NCBI GenBank assembly: GCA_905182985.1
Contig: CAJJDN010000196.1
Coordinates: 36,740-66,323 of the forward strand
DNA: 29,584 bases
Source of the DNA: Paramecium sonneborni
Taxonomy: Eukaryota > Ciliophora > Oligohymenophorea > Peniculida > Parameciidae
Direction: 5' to 3'
Numbering within the stretch: position 1 is the first letter of the stretch; each line of letters starts with the position of its first letter. The notes beneath the pieces were generated by a model. The model searched no databases, was not told where the DNA came from, and saw only the letters and a program-made list of their open reading frames with translations. Of this stretch, positions 1 through 12,225 are shown piece after piece. The translations under genes and the position numbers were made by a program.

Positions 1-1
1 A

Positions 2-46
2 GCTTATGATAATGAGGGAAATTAGATAAAGATTGGAAAATGGGTA
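2..46 (+). pseudogene. Remnant of Gly/Trp (MORN-2-like) repeat module
   Basis: Reading frame 2 gives AYDNEGNQIKIGKW, which matches the core of the module seen eight times at 12226-14606 (Tyr-Asp-x-x-Gly-x-x-x-x-Gly-x-Trp). It is cut by the window edge. Downstream the frame stays open but no second half-module follows, so this is either the last exon of a gene lying mostly outside the window or a decayed copy. The length is too short for certainty. Confidence 0.35.
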
Positions 47-234
47 TTTAAAAAAACTAAAGTACTAACGTATTTTTAAATAAATAGATGTATTTCCTTT
101 CAATATGTCATTACAATTATTTATTTCCCAATAAACATCAGCCTAAAAGACGGAAGGAAATTAAATGATGAACTTTTTCTAAATATAATTAAAATAAATC
201 TTCTAAAGTATTTGTAAGTTATGCTTTAATTTGA

Positions 235-450
235 TTCTTTAAATTATCTAATATACAAAAGAAAAAGATCTAGTAAAAAAAAATAAGAGGAAGAGCATCA
301 GGACATAAGGAAGATCCTGAAAAAAAAGAATCATAAGAAACTTTACAGTTATTATTTCATAAACTTGATCATTTAATTTTGAAAGTATTAGAATTTGTAA
401 TTCAATTAGGTTTTGTAAATTATATGAGTAATTACTGTTAAAATCTATGA
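235..450 (+). pseudogene. Short open tail, no start seen
   Basis: The frame is open from just after a TGA at 232-234 to a TGA at 448-450. It reads as a charged stretch (RGRASGHKEDPEKKESQE) followed by a Leu/Phe-rich helix. Codon choice looks coding, but there is no in-frame ATG near the start and no GT...AG intron of normal size links it to an upstream exon. It may be a broken 3' exon. No family recognised. Confidence 0.3.
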
Positions 451-720
451 AAAATATCAATCATTTGAGTTTCTATAAATGATGAAAATAATCACTTTAT
501 AATATTAAAAGCGTTTATTAATTATTAAAATCTCAAATAAAACTTAATTTTAGGCCTGAACTAAAAAGTTTCAATTTCTCTAATGTATTTCATATAAATA
601 AGGGAAATAGAATGAAATCACTATACACTTATTTTAATAAGGACAAGATAATATTTTTTTTAAATTATATATTAAGAAACTATAACAGATTCAATTAAAA
701 AATTATTTCTTTTAAATAGA
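451..720. other. Intergenic, convergent 3' ends
   Basis: About 270 bases of AT-rich sequence between the plus-strand tail ending at 450 and the minus-strand kinesin stop at 726-728. I see no gene or RNA here; both flanking transcripts would end in or near it. Confidence 0.4.
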
Positions 721-725
721 TCAAT

Positions 726-2408
726 TCATCTTTTATTCAAACTCCTAATTATTATTTACTACTTCACTGATTTGATTATTTTCACAAATTTCTCTTATAT
801 CATTTTATTTAAAAGCGGTATTTTAATCCTGTTTTATATTTTGTATTCCAAAATATTATACTAACGAAGTTGTTGGCTTTGGAGAAGCGATCCTATCATT
901 ATGAGATATTTTTATTTATTATTGATTTGTTGGTTATTTATATATATCTAGTCACAAGATTCTTTTAAAGGAAATAGTTTCAATCCAATAATCTCATCTT
1001 TGTGTTATAAAATTTCTTAATCCTAAATATCATTAGTATTCTAAATCTCCTTTGATTTATAAAATTTTTCATTAAACAATATATTTGAATGCAGCCCATA
1101 ATCTTATGTACTCTCTATTTACTATTAGTTGGTTTAAACTTTTAAATTTAATTTTTAAATTAGGATAGATTCTTATTTTAAATCTTGAAATTAATTGTTC
1201 TCAGTTAAATTAGTATTACAGATAATATTATTTTTAACTTTCATAAATTGATTAGCAAACCTGAGGTTACATAAAGTTTGTTCAAAATTATTTAACGCTG
1301 GACTAATTGTTATAATTAGAATTATTTTTGATTTTTACTTTAATGTCTCTTGCAAAATTCTAGTTAATTAAGAGTTTCTATATGGTGTAAAAATCTTTTT
1401 ATCTTATTACTGTGATTATATTATTAATTTACAAATAATTTCTCCCAATGTTGATAACGATTTGGCAATTTAGGATTCTATTTTATATATAATTAAATAA
1501 CTTGTGGATTAATATTCACTAGAATTATTAATTTAATAAAATTTTTCACACCAGGCAAGATCTACTAAATTTACCTTATTAAATTTCTCTATAAATTAAT
1601 CATCTACAATTTTAGTTTCTTTTATCTCTATTTGAAAAATTTAATGTAGTAATGATAACCTAACAATAATCAAAATAATATTATTACCGAATACTCAACA
1701 TTGTTTAAAATTTTTAAATGCAATTCACTCCTTTTTTCATATTTAATTCAAAATTTTCTATTGAATCAACTTATTCTTTAATTAAATTTTCAACCTAAAC
1801 ACCTTTGAGTGCATTTTCTCTTACTTTTAGTTTTTTAAAATCTGTTTAAGAAAGTTAATCATAAACACTTTCATTATAGATAAATAGCATACTAATGTAA
1901 ACTTCATACTCTAGTATATTATAATAAGTTAGTAAATTACTTGTTTTAATTATCTAATTTTGAGATATTTAATTGATAACTTCTTTTACAAAATTATAAA
2001 TCAATCCTTAATTGTCATTAGTTCCCAATAACGTATAAGATTTACCAGACTTAAAATATGCAATTAATACATACTCCTTATTATCCAAAAGCTAAAATGC
2101 AACAATTCTACCCTTAAAAAGGCTGATTTAATGGATCTTAACTAATAGTATTAAATATCATTTTTTAATCAAGATATCTTGAGTTTGGAAGAGGCTTATG
2201 ATAACCTTTCTCATCAATTTCAAATTTATCATGAGACCAGAAAGAATAATCAAATTCAAATTCTTTTTATTAATTGTTATCTTAATTGATGACAATATCT
2301 ACCAAATAGGATAGTTCTATTTCCATCCATAGCAATACACAATGGTAGGTTTTATTAAATTTCAAATTTATTGAATGGTCGAACTCTAGTAGCAATTTTG
2401 ACAGACAT
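726..2408 (-). CDS. Kinesin-3-like motor protein with degenerate switch motifs
   Basis: Starts at ATG 2408 (MSVKIATRVRPFNKFE, the usual kinesin N-terminus) and ends at TGA 726-728. Removing introns at 2281-2302, 2050-2074, 1660-1687 and 1478-1501 (22, 25, 28, 24 nt) leaves exactly 528 codons. Motor landmarks in order: EFDYSFWSHD (a kinesin-3 signature), P-loop AFGQQGSGKSYTLLG (intact and restored only by splicing the 25-nt intron), IYNESVYDQL, LKVRENALKGVQVENL, then KSLSTLGEII, TPYRNSQLTRILQETL and SPALNNFEQTLCNLRFA. Two key sites are abnormal: switch I, normally SSRSH, reads LSLLH, and switch II, normally DLAGxE, reads DLAWCE; spacing around both is normal. Kinesins are microtubule ATPases, but this one would be expected to hydrolyse ATP poorly. 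The tail after the motor is short (about 150 residues), with no FHA or PH domain seen. A further 33-nt in-frame intron in the tail is possible. Confidence 0.85.
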
Positions 2409-2475
2409 ATTGAATAAAATATAGAATTTATAATATATAAATAGTATTTTTCAAGCTAAAATTAATCATCATAAA

Positions 2476-3110
2476 TCAATAGTATCTGCTCTAGTAAAGG
2501 CAGTATTATTTTTGGAATTAGATGATGAAATTAATAACCATAAGTTGAAACTAATTCTTTTAGGTTTTTAGAAAAAAATATATTACATACTTGAGAGATT
2601 TATACATTCAACTTATTCATAAGTTTAAGTATTAAAGAATCTAATGCATCTATCAGCAATATATTTTGGTTTTTCTTAACTTCATATGAGAGAGAAGGAG
2701 AGTTTAAATTTATTAAAGTTTGTATGCATATGATCTTTATTCTAATATAATAACTAGTTTCTAATTCATATTTAAAATTTTAGAGAGAAATTGAATATAA
2801 TCTAGGAAAATTTATGAGAATGCTCAACTTAATAAATCATATTAAAATATTACTAAATCAATTATGAATTCATTTGAGAGATAACTTATATTATATCATT
2901 GATAATTTATCCTAAAAAATTCAATAATTCAACAAGTAATTTCCTTTCTCTCTAATAAAATAAATATCGCATTCTTTACATAATAAACCTAAATTTCCTG
3001 ATTTTCACATCAAACAATCATCCTCCTTCACAAATAAGTATATTCTTATTTTTAAAATCCTCAAAATTTGAAAAATTATACTGTCACAAGAAGCATATAA
3101 CTGAGGAAAT
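2476..3110 (-). pseudogene. Broken Cys-rich membrane-protein gene, 3' part
   Basis: The downstream part reads cleanly over two micro-introns (2828-2853, 26 nt; 2557-2590, 34 nt) to a TGA at 2476-2478. It gives hydrophobic helices (NEFIIDLL, IRIKIICIQTLINLN, LLIDALDSLILKLM). Upstream, around 2940-3000, another frame gives GNLGLLCKECDIYFIREKG, the C-x-G-x-x-G-x-L-C-x-x-C pattern of the large Cys-rich ciliate membrane proteins, which usually precedes their membrane segments. TGA codons and frame changes between 2880 and 3110 cannot be removed with normal introns, so the gene looks broken or 5'-truncated. It lies 68 bases upstream of the kinesin start on the same strand. Family assignment is an inference from the motif. 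Confidence 0.4.
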
Positions 3111-3658
3111 TAATTTTAAAAGAAATAAATAATAGATCTTTATTTGTTATAAAATAATTATATTTCTTTATGAATGTTACAAATTAATTTTTAAATTGTT
3201 TTTACAATCCTAAATTTCATTTTATTATAGTTTAAAATTAACTAAGAAGATGAATGAGAGGAAAATTTTAACAACAAAGAAATATATATAAATTTAACAA
3301 AATCAACTAAATGCGCAATTTTCTAGTAATTAAAATTAAATCAATACTTTGAGAACAATGATAACATTATTTTTAGATAAAACTTTGTACTAATATTCTT
3401 GCTCTATTTATGAAATGTTCTTCAGGAGTACTCAAATGATTAAATTTTCAAATAATCAATTATAAGAATGTCTATAGTAATACAATTTTTGTAGGACATT
3501 GAATTGAGAGAATTGTATTATAAAGATCTATTAATATTGTATCTTGGCACCTAAAACTCTTAATCAAACAAAATTTATAAATCCATATTCTATATATTTT
3601 ATATCAAGTTCTTATTGTTGAAATAATTTAAAATCAATATTAATTGTTAAATTCTGAA
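3111..3658. other. Upstream region of giant gene
   Basis: AT-rich stretch with no supported gene. It would hold the promoter of the plus-strand gene at 3659 and possibly of the minus-strand gene, as the two are divergent. No specific regulatory motif could be identified. Confidence 0.35.
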
Positions 3659-6600
3659 ATGACATCTAATGATATAGATTTTTTGGAAAAATATCAACTT
3701 TAATCTCAAGATCAAGCTCTTTCAACATTAGTAAAAGGATCTCAAGAATATACATATTATACTCTCTTGAAATCTTTAAATGAATAAAATACCAAATTGA
3801 ATGAGGAGTAGGAAACTCAATTAAAGAATCTTAAGTCATAGTCAGAGAATTTTTAAAATATAGAATTTAGATCTCTCATTTTAGAATTTGAAAGTCTGCT
3901 AAAAGAATCAGACATTAAAGAAAATTAGATCAAAAAACAAAAAATCATGTAAATTATTAATGATAAATTTTTACACCTATAATTCAACAAATAAATACCC
4001 AAAGAGAATCAATTTGAATTTAATTAAAATGAGTAGACAGAAGATTAAAGTGGCATTCGTTAATACAAATCAAAATTGGACCCAAAAAATGTCTCATTAA
4101 ATACATATTTACAAAAATCGTATTAAAATCAAGATTTATATGGTTTTTCAGTTTACGCATTGAGATAATTAGAGTTTGAATAAATTATAAAATGTAATGA
4201 CGAATGGATTTATAATTACTTATAAATTTTAACAAATTCAAGAGCTTTAGAAGGGTATCTCAACATATTATTTTAGATTGGACTTTATTATTCCATTATT
4301 TTAAAGACTATTAAAAGGATAGTTTTAATTAGAATTTATTTTCACATCTTTGAGCTTATAATAAATGGAAGAACTATAAAAAGTTTATGATGAATTAAAA
4401 AATAATTTGAGTTTCATCAAGATTTATTATAGCAAAAGATTTTCACCTAATTAGTTTTTCAAATAGGATCATAATATTTAAAACGAATATTTGTAAGAAA
4501 TATATGAATGGCAAAAAACTCTACCTAAATAATTTTAGTTTTAAGAACTAATCTTGATCAATTAATTAAATTTAAGTATAATATATTTATTTATTATAGA
4601 TGCTAAGTAGAGAAATTATGATTTCAATCTATTTATTTAATACCTTAAAAGACCTTTAAAGCATTTTTAAGGATTTAATGAAAATCTAAAGGATAGCTTA
4701 AAAAATAATTAATTGTTATTCAATCCAATATCTGTTCCTATCAACCATGATCAAATTATTTATTAAAATCTTGAATATTTTATAGAGAAGGATATAGAAT
4801 TGACATAGTTAGAGAATTATTTTGAAGAACATTACTTGAAAAAAACAAAAGCTTTATTGTACCTGTAATAAGGAAAAGAAGTTCCTAATATCAATTAAAT
4901 TTTAACAGAGAATGAAATCTAAAAATTATATAATGAAAAATATATTGAATTTGATGAATCAAACTAGATAAATAAATTCAAGCATGGAGAATAAGTAAAA
5001 CTCATTTTTTCATTAAAAAACATCCCTTAATTATCAATTAAAGTGTTTTAGATAAACACTTTAAATTATTATTTACAGGAAGGTTCATAAAATTTTTTAA
5101 ATCTTAATCTTAAAGGCTTGATTCCTAACAATGAGATTATTATTGATTTTTAGTAAGATTTTTCACCTACATTAAAAAAAGTGTAGGAAATAGAATTTCC
5201 AGAAATTACACAAAAAGAAAGAGGTTTATTTATTATTGATTTTTACGGTAATGGCATATCTTCAAGAGCATTGATTCAAAAAGGAAAGCTTTAACTAAGA
5301 TAAAAGAAAATAGTCTCATCAGGTCATTGCTTCGAAATTTTGGATGAAAATTTATAGATTTGTTGCTCTGATAAAACAGGAATTTGGGTAGATAAATAAT
5401 TTTATCCAATAGATAAGTAGAGAAAAGAAATATTAATTCCATTTGGAAGAACATAACAGGAGCAAAATGCTATAATATATCATGAAGGATTTTCAAATTT
5501 ATAATCAATTAAAATTGAATAAGAATCATATCAATTTAAATGTACTGGAATAGTTGCTGAAGAATCTTTAATAATTGGAAATTAAGCAAAAATTTTATTA
5601 TTTCCAAAACTCTTAGGAAATTAAAATGCAATTAGTTTGAAGCTGCTACAAAATATAACTATTTAAGCATAAATATTAAATGAAGAACTGAATCCAAATG
5701 TTTTTACTTTTGATAATGTAAAGTTTGAAGATCAAAAACCTTATGAAATTGATATTCCTATAATTAAGTTTTAGTTGATAAGCATTTAAATTACTTGTTA
5801 AATTAAAAGTATGACAAATAAAAATTAAATAATTGATTTAAAAGATTGTTATTCAATTATACAACAAGAAGCACTTGACACAGAATAATTTAATAATTAA
5901 TATTTATAATACACTGAGAAGGAAGGTTATTCAATATATGTGTTAGGAATAGGAGGAGAACCCAAAAAAAATGTTAAACTAGAGTTGTCATTTTAAATTA
6001 ATCATTATAAATCATATACTGAAATATTATAAACTGATGAAAATGGAAGAATTTATTTAGGAAATCTTGAGAATGTTGTATAACTTTCTTCAGAACCGAT
6101 TGATTCTGAATCAATTAATATGAATGTTAGGAATTGGATGATTTCTTATTTAGATGTAGAAAACATTCCAAATAATTTAAGTGTTTTAGTTGGTTAAAAA
6201 ATAACTCTCCCTCTATGTGTAGAGAGAGATAAAATTATCTTATACAAAATTTATGAAGGATAAGTAATTGAATATTTCTCATAATTGTTGGTTTTAGAAA
6301 AGAATTAATTGAGCTTTACTTTAACTGTACCTGGATAGTATGAGTTAATAATATTGGCTTATAAGGAATCTTAAATAGTGAAGATTGAAGTATTTGAAGG
6401 ATAATAAAAATTAGATAGCAATATGTTTATAAGCAAGTAGAAATTAATTATAGATTAACAACTTAATAATTTAATATCAATTCATAGTGTTGAAAAAGTA
6501 GAGGGAATTTAAAGTACTAAGATTACTGGGCAAATAAGTTCAAATCGTCCAGCAACTCTTTTTGTAATATGTGAATCATTTTATACATAACCTTATTTGA

Positions 6601-9600
6601 TTATATAGTAAATTAAGTAAATACTCTCACCTGCAAAAAAAGAAGAATTTCATGTCTTTTATACATAATTTTAATCATTAACAAATACAGAAATTTCAGA
6701 TGAAGAACAATATGTAGAAAATAGAAAAAAATAAGAAACATTTATCGGTAATACTTTAGAAAAACCTTAACTTTTGCTCAAAAGATAATATATACAAGAA
6801 TGTGTTAATGAAACAGAATAATTAAAAAATGAAAAATAATAATAAGCGTAAAAGAATATACTTCAATATTAAAATCAAAAAAAAAGTTATTGGCAAAGCG
6901 ATGAATTACAAAATATGATGCCTCTTTTCTGTAAATTAGATTTTTTGAAGTAACCTGGAAAATTAATAATATTATAACCTAATCAGAGCTCAAAGGAACA
7001 AGAAGATTAAGAATTCTCTTTTGAGATTCCTAATTGCTATTCTCAAATTATGATTTTTGCTCTTAATGATTATAATTATGCTTTCTAAGAAATTTCATTA
7101 AATTCTTGTGGAATTAGCACAAGAAGTCTTGAGCATTAAACAATTCTTAAGAAAGATAAATGTTATACAACATCTAGAAATTCACAGGTGGTGAAAAAGG
7201 AGGAAAGTATTTACATTAATGATGTAACAGCTACAAAAATGAAAATAATAGATTCTTTAGAAAAAGTTTATAGAGAATTAATATCCCTAAATAAAAATGG
7301 AAAAAATCTGAGAGATAAAGATCTTTAAAATTGGGAGTTTTTAATATAATGGAATATAAAAACTTTAGAACAAAAACATTAAATTTATGATGAATTCTAA
7401 AGTGATGAATTAAATTTGTTTTTATATTTCAAAGACTCACCTTTCTTTGAAGTTTATGTACTAAACTACATAAAAAATAAAATTGAGAAGAATTTAATTG
7501 ATCATTTTTTATGTTAAAATGATACAGAATTATAGAGATATCTATCTACTTACATTTTTAACAATTTGAATCTAATTGAATAAATCTTATTATTGATTTA
7601 TTTTTAAGAAATAAAAAAAAATAAAATTCAAGCATAACAAATATATTCTTATATGTAATAAAATTATGATAAACTAACTGTTGATTAAGATTTGAATTAA
7701 CGTTTATTTGATACAATTTTAACTTCATAAGAAGCTGAAGAATTAACTAATACTAACAATACTAATATAAACAATAATTAAATTGGTCTAAGTAAAATTG
7801 CAACAGGGTCGTTACTAAACCCACCACCACCTCCAAGTTTTAATCCTTTTGGAGAATCTTATTCAGGTGGAGCACCTCCACCACAACTACCTGGAGGCTA
7901 TCCTCCATATACTCCTCCTTAACATTCAAGTGGATTTTCATTTAAACCAACTACTAGTACTTCAATTAATGATTTGAAAAGTAATATTGCTATGAGATTT
8001 ACAAATTTAAATGAAGAAAAATGTTAAGAAAAATCTCTTTACAAGAAAAATCTTCAAAAATATAATTCTTATGAAGATGAAGAACATTATAATTAATAGA
8101 GAAATGTATATATTTAAAATTATAAAAATGTTGAAAAAACTAAAGAATATGGAGAAAGACATTCATACTATTATAAAGATCAAAAAATTCCAATTAAACT
8201 CAATAAATTCTTTTTGGAATTAGCCTAATTTTCATTGAATTAAGGAATTCTAAATACTTCCTCCTCTTTTATTTCACCTTAAATAATTCATTATACTACT
8301 TTTTCTGAATTTGTATTCATACTTACTGTTTTAGATTTACCATTCTAAAATTTAAAATAAAATTATTTTCCTTACTAAGAAAAGGGAATGTAAATTGTTG
8401 CTGAATCAAATCTAATTTATTATAGTAAAGATATTAAAGAAGTTGATATTGAATTAAGAAATGATATCCTTATTACATAATTATTCTTTGATGAATAAAA
8501 TAAAAAATAAGAATTTTTAACATCTTAGGAATATTTAACTAATCACATTTATGGATCATTAATAATAGTTTCTAATTTCTCAAACATTAGCATAAATGCT
8601 TAAATTTTTATAGAAATACCTAATGGAGCAATTCCAGTTAAATCATTATTTTATTCAAAATCAATCAATATTTCATGTTAACCATTATCAACAGAAAGAT
8701 ATTCATATTATTGGTATTTTCCCAAAGAAGGTACATTCAATATTCATCCAGCTTGTTTAACTATTTTAGATAAAGTAGTTGCTGTGTCTAAACCTTAGTC
8801 ATTTAATGTTGTTAATGTTAAAGGGAATCCTAACTTAGAAGTCATTGAAGATATATTACTCACAGGAGATAAGACTAGTATTTTAGCATTTTTAGAAACT
8901 AAGAATATCTTTGATGAAAAAGTGTTTAAATCAACTTAAATAGTGAATCTTTATGAAGACAGAGACTTTTATATGAAAGTATTGAAAATTTATAGAAATA
9001 AAAAATTTCAAGATGCTGAAATTCTTAAATTTGCAGTTTATCATGCAGACTTTGAAGGATTAAAAGAATTCTTTGCCTAAAGACATATTTTAGATTAATT
9101 TAATTCAATTAAATATTTTAAATGTTCCCTTTTTGAAATTAGCAATATGAAAATGGTAGAATATTATCCATTAATTACTAAAAGAGTTCATAAACTTAAA
9201 ACTGATGAATAAGGAATTCTAAATATAGAATTAAGAAAATAATATAAAGATTATCTAATGTATTTAATAGAGAAACCAAATCATTCTGTTTCAGATAAAT
9301 TAGGATTATCATATTATCTTTTATTATAAGAAAGAATCACAGAAGCAATATAAGTATTTAATTAAATTTAATTACCTTTAAATGAAGGTAATTCTGAATT
9401 GCAATATGATTACTTTTAGGCCTATTTTGATTTTTATGTTGGGTATCCTAACTTTCAAGATGCTAGAAGAATATGTGAAAAATATTTGAATTATTCAGTT
9501 ATCTACTGGAGAAATCTGTTTTATGAAATTGCAAACTTATTGGCAGAATTTGATGGTGATGAAGATTAGAAAGAATTAGAAATATTAAATAATACTTTTA

Positions 9601-10359
9601 ATTATTAATAGAAGTAATTAGCTACAAAAGAAGAAACCTTATCCTGTGATATTAAGGGAACAAAGTTAATAATTACATATTCAAATCTTTAACAAGTTAC
9701 AATAATGTTTTATAAATTCAATTTAGAAGTTTTATTTTCTATTGATCCATTTCTCTTAAGCAAAAAGAAAGATTTTTCAATCACAACACCTAATCATGAA
9801 TTTAATGTGACTTTAGATCATTAAAAGGAAGGAGAGTAATAATAATTATAAATATTATAGAATATATAAGCAAGAAATAGAAATTCCACAACATCTTTAA
9901 AGAGATAATCTTTACATTTAGATTAATGGTGTTAATAAGAAAGTTTTCTTAAATTATTAATCTAATGGATTAATTGTCAATATTATGGAAAATAGTGGTT
10001 AGTTAAGAGTCTTTGATTTAAATGGATTATAATTATCTAAAGTTTATGTTAAGGTATATGTTAAAGAAACTACTGGGAAAAGCTACTTTTATAAAGATGG
10101 TTACACTGATTTAAGAGGCAGATTTGATTATGCATTTTTAAATTCAGATGAAATCTTATAGGATAAAACTTTTGCTATTTTAATTTCAGATTAATAAAAT
10201 GGTATTTTTATTATAAATTTCTAAGGTACTGTTGTTAAAGAAGTTTAAACTCCATCAACAATAGGAAAATATGAAGGTAATATCAAGCTTGTATCAAAAT
10301 TATGGTAATAAAAGGCAGAGAATTAAAAGTAAAATCAAAATAATAAAATAAATGTTTGA
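3659..10359 (+). CDS. Giant conserved protist protein, macroglobulin-like beta domains suspected
   Basis: First in-frame ATG after a TGA near 3500, ending at TGA 10357-10359. Introns at 4255-4276 (22 nt), 4576-4599 (24 nt) and 9836-9860 (25 nt); the first and third are needed to keep frame, and the second is a stop-free multiple of three, so less certain. About 2,210 codons, no TGA inside. N-terminus is Gln/Lys-rich and helical. Around residue 507 it reads LFIIDFYGNGISSRALIQKG. Residues about 600-1000 look like successive beta-sandwich segments (for example DENGRIYLGNL, FTLTVPGQYELIILAY), recalling alpha-2-macroglobulin-type domains. A Pro/Gly linker (NPPPPPSFNPFGE) lies near residue 1370. 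Toward the C-terminus a helical TPR-like part is followed by GQLRVFDLNGLQLSKVYVKV and YKDGYTDLRGRFDYA. I recall this end from large uncharacterised proteins of kinetoplastids and other protists; no function is established that I know of. No signal peptide, so probably cytosolic. Confidence 0.85.
4255..4276 (+). other. Micro-intron 1 of giant gene (22 nt)
   Basis: GTATCT...TTTTAG, 22 nt. Without removal the frame shifts and hits TGA soon after; with removal ...RALEG joins LDFIIPLFQRLLKG and stays open for thousands of bases. Typical Paramecium size and borders. Confidence 0.85.
9836..9860 (+). other. Micro-intron 3 of giant gene (25 nt)
   Basis: GTAATAATAA...TATAG, 25 nt. Removing it joins ...HQKEGE to IYKQEIEIPQHLQRDNLY and gives the conserved C-terminal domain. 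Left in place, the frame reaches TGA near 10012. Confidence 0.85.
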
Positions 10360-10649
10360 TCTTTATAATAAATAAAATGGTTAATAAATATATAAATATA
10401 ATTACTTTCCTTTATTTATAAAGATTTTATACATATATTTGTTTTAGTAGAATCAATTAGACTCAAGAAAATTATTTAAATGATGCTAAATTTGGAGGCC
10501 ACTTTGTTAGAGAGTGATAATTAATTCAATTAGTTATTAAAAGAAATTTTTATATTTTGTACTGATATTAGTATTTTAATTTTATCAGCTATTAATAGAA
10601 AATAAACTACTAACATGATTTGATTTTTTTGTTTGATAGAATAATATCT

Positions 10650-11180
10650 AAAAAAAAATATTTGAAGGTAGAAAATAGATATTTATGATACCGTTAAAAT
10701 TACATCCAAGAAAACTATGGAAAAGAGCTCAAATATTAGTACAACATTACTTTTAAATTGTATCATGGTTAGCCAGTGAGCTTTGCAATATATAAAATTT
10801 CAACAAATAATATTGATAAATTATTTCTGTTAGTTAATCTTCAAAATGGAATTACATTGTCATCCGTTGTTGGATAGTAAATTTGTTTATGAGATATGAA
10901 AGCTAAAATATCAAATTTATTCTCATTCAAAATAATAATAGAATTCATTGATAAATCTAATATAAATCTAATGTTTCTAAACAAAACTTAAATGATGTAT
11001 AAAAGTATATTTATTTTCTAATTTATTAATAATTATAGAGTTTAAATTAGATATTTATCAAATGATGGCAAAGTTGTACAAAGAGAAATTCATCAGCCAA
11101 TTAATGAGTAGTAAATCAAAATGTACAGCAATTGCAATATCAAGTGATTATTCGTATTTGTTAGCTTATGGAACATGATA
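10650..11180 (+). pseudogene. Decayed coding stretch, possibly WD40-like
   Basis: One frame gives a protein-like run (ENYGKELKYQYNITFKLYHG, then VNLQNGITLSSVVGQQICL) interrupted by TGA at 10686-10688 and 10890-10892, both at places where Trp would fit (RYL*YRQ, QICL*DMKAK; the second resembles the x-x-x-L-W-D end of a WD40 blade). A possible 34-nt intron near 11005-11038 switches into a frame reading KCTAIAISSDYSYLLAYGT, again WD40-like, ending at TGA 11176. No start codon is clear. Either a pseudogene or chance open AT-rich sequence; the amino-acid mix favours a decayed gene. Family call is tentative. Confidence 0.35.
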
Positions 11181-12225
11181 AAAGTTTGTTAATTGAAAAA
11201 TAGAGATTCTGAAATAATTTAATATTATTTATGGAGACAAAACTAGAATTATATTTTTAGGATTTTATAAGATTTACTAATTAGAGTGGATGTAAAAGAT
11301 TTTTGTCAATGAATTTGATTTAATCATAAATATAATTTTTTCTTAGTTAAGATAAGACAATTAAATTTGAACATAGAAAAATGGATGGTTATGTATTCAA
11401 ATAATAAATGATCATGATGATGTTGCTTTTTAGTTTAAGTCTAAATGAAAAAGGGTTAAACTAAGTTTTTATAGTAAGCTTAAAAAGTCTATGTCACAAT
11501 ATGATAATAAACTGCAGATAGTATATTTAGTGATATTTTTTTCGCATTTTAATAATGGAGTGAAAACTTAATGAATATATATGAATTGGACAATACCTAT
11601 AAGTAAAAAACTAAAATGCTATTGTTAATGAAGGAATATTTTGCAAGTGCTTATTTCATAATAATATATAAATCAAAATAATTGCTCCTTAAAAAGGATT
11701 GCTCCTACATAAGCTTAATTAAAAAGTGAGAAAAATAATGAATTTATGTAGGAATTATAAATTGACTTTTTATTAAAAGAAAACATTTATGGATAAATGA
11801 GTTAAGATACTTAATAACATGGGATCAAAAATCATCACTCATTTAAATAAGAAAATTCAAAATTTTATTTGAATATTATTTTTGTCGTTGAAATAATAAT
11901 TATTTTAATAAAAAAAAAAGATTTCTCATAATTTATCTTTTGCATCTATCAAAGAGAATATTCAGCAATTAAAATTTTTGTAATTTAATTAATCCTCGAA
12001 ACATTTCAAGAGATCATTTTCTTAGAATTTTTTTGAATAATTTGATAAATATACATAACTAGATTTTTTCATATAAATTCATAGTCTAATAGTCATTTAG
12101 ATTAGATATACATATAAATAAAACAATTAAAAGTTACGATATAATATTAATCTAATTTATCATGATGATTACAGCTTATTCCCATAAAGAATTAGTGAAA
12201 TTATACAAATACTTTGTGAGTTTAA
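11181..12225. other. No supported gene
   Basis: About 1 kb of AT-rich sequence with short scattered open frames, for example a plus-strand run DDVAFQFKSK followed by TGA near 11450. Nothing reaches gene length or a recognisable motif. The last 60-100 bases would contain the promoter of the repeat-protein gene. Confidence 0.35.

Noticed and set aside
248..460. Minus-strand standard-code ORF with Phe/Leu-rich end
   Set aside because: The plus strand over the same bases has a more balanced, charged translation; the minus frame is AT-rich shadow.
952..954. TGA in an alternative minus-strand frame giving a different kinesin C-terminus (SPKPTTSLVQYF)
   Set aside because: Entering that frame needs an intron for which no normal GT...AG exists; the frame kept gives exactly 528 codons after the four supported introns.
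5233..5454. Minus-strand standard-code ORF
   Set aside because: Antisense to a conserved part of the giant gene.
8011..8223. Standard-code ORF of Lys/Ile-rich sequence
   Set aside because: It lies in another frame inside the giant gene and has no coding character of its own.
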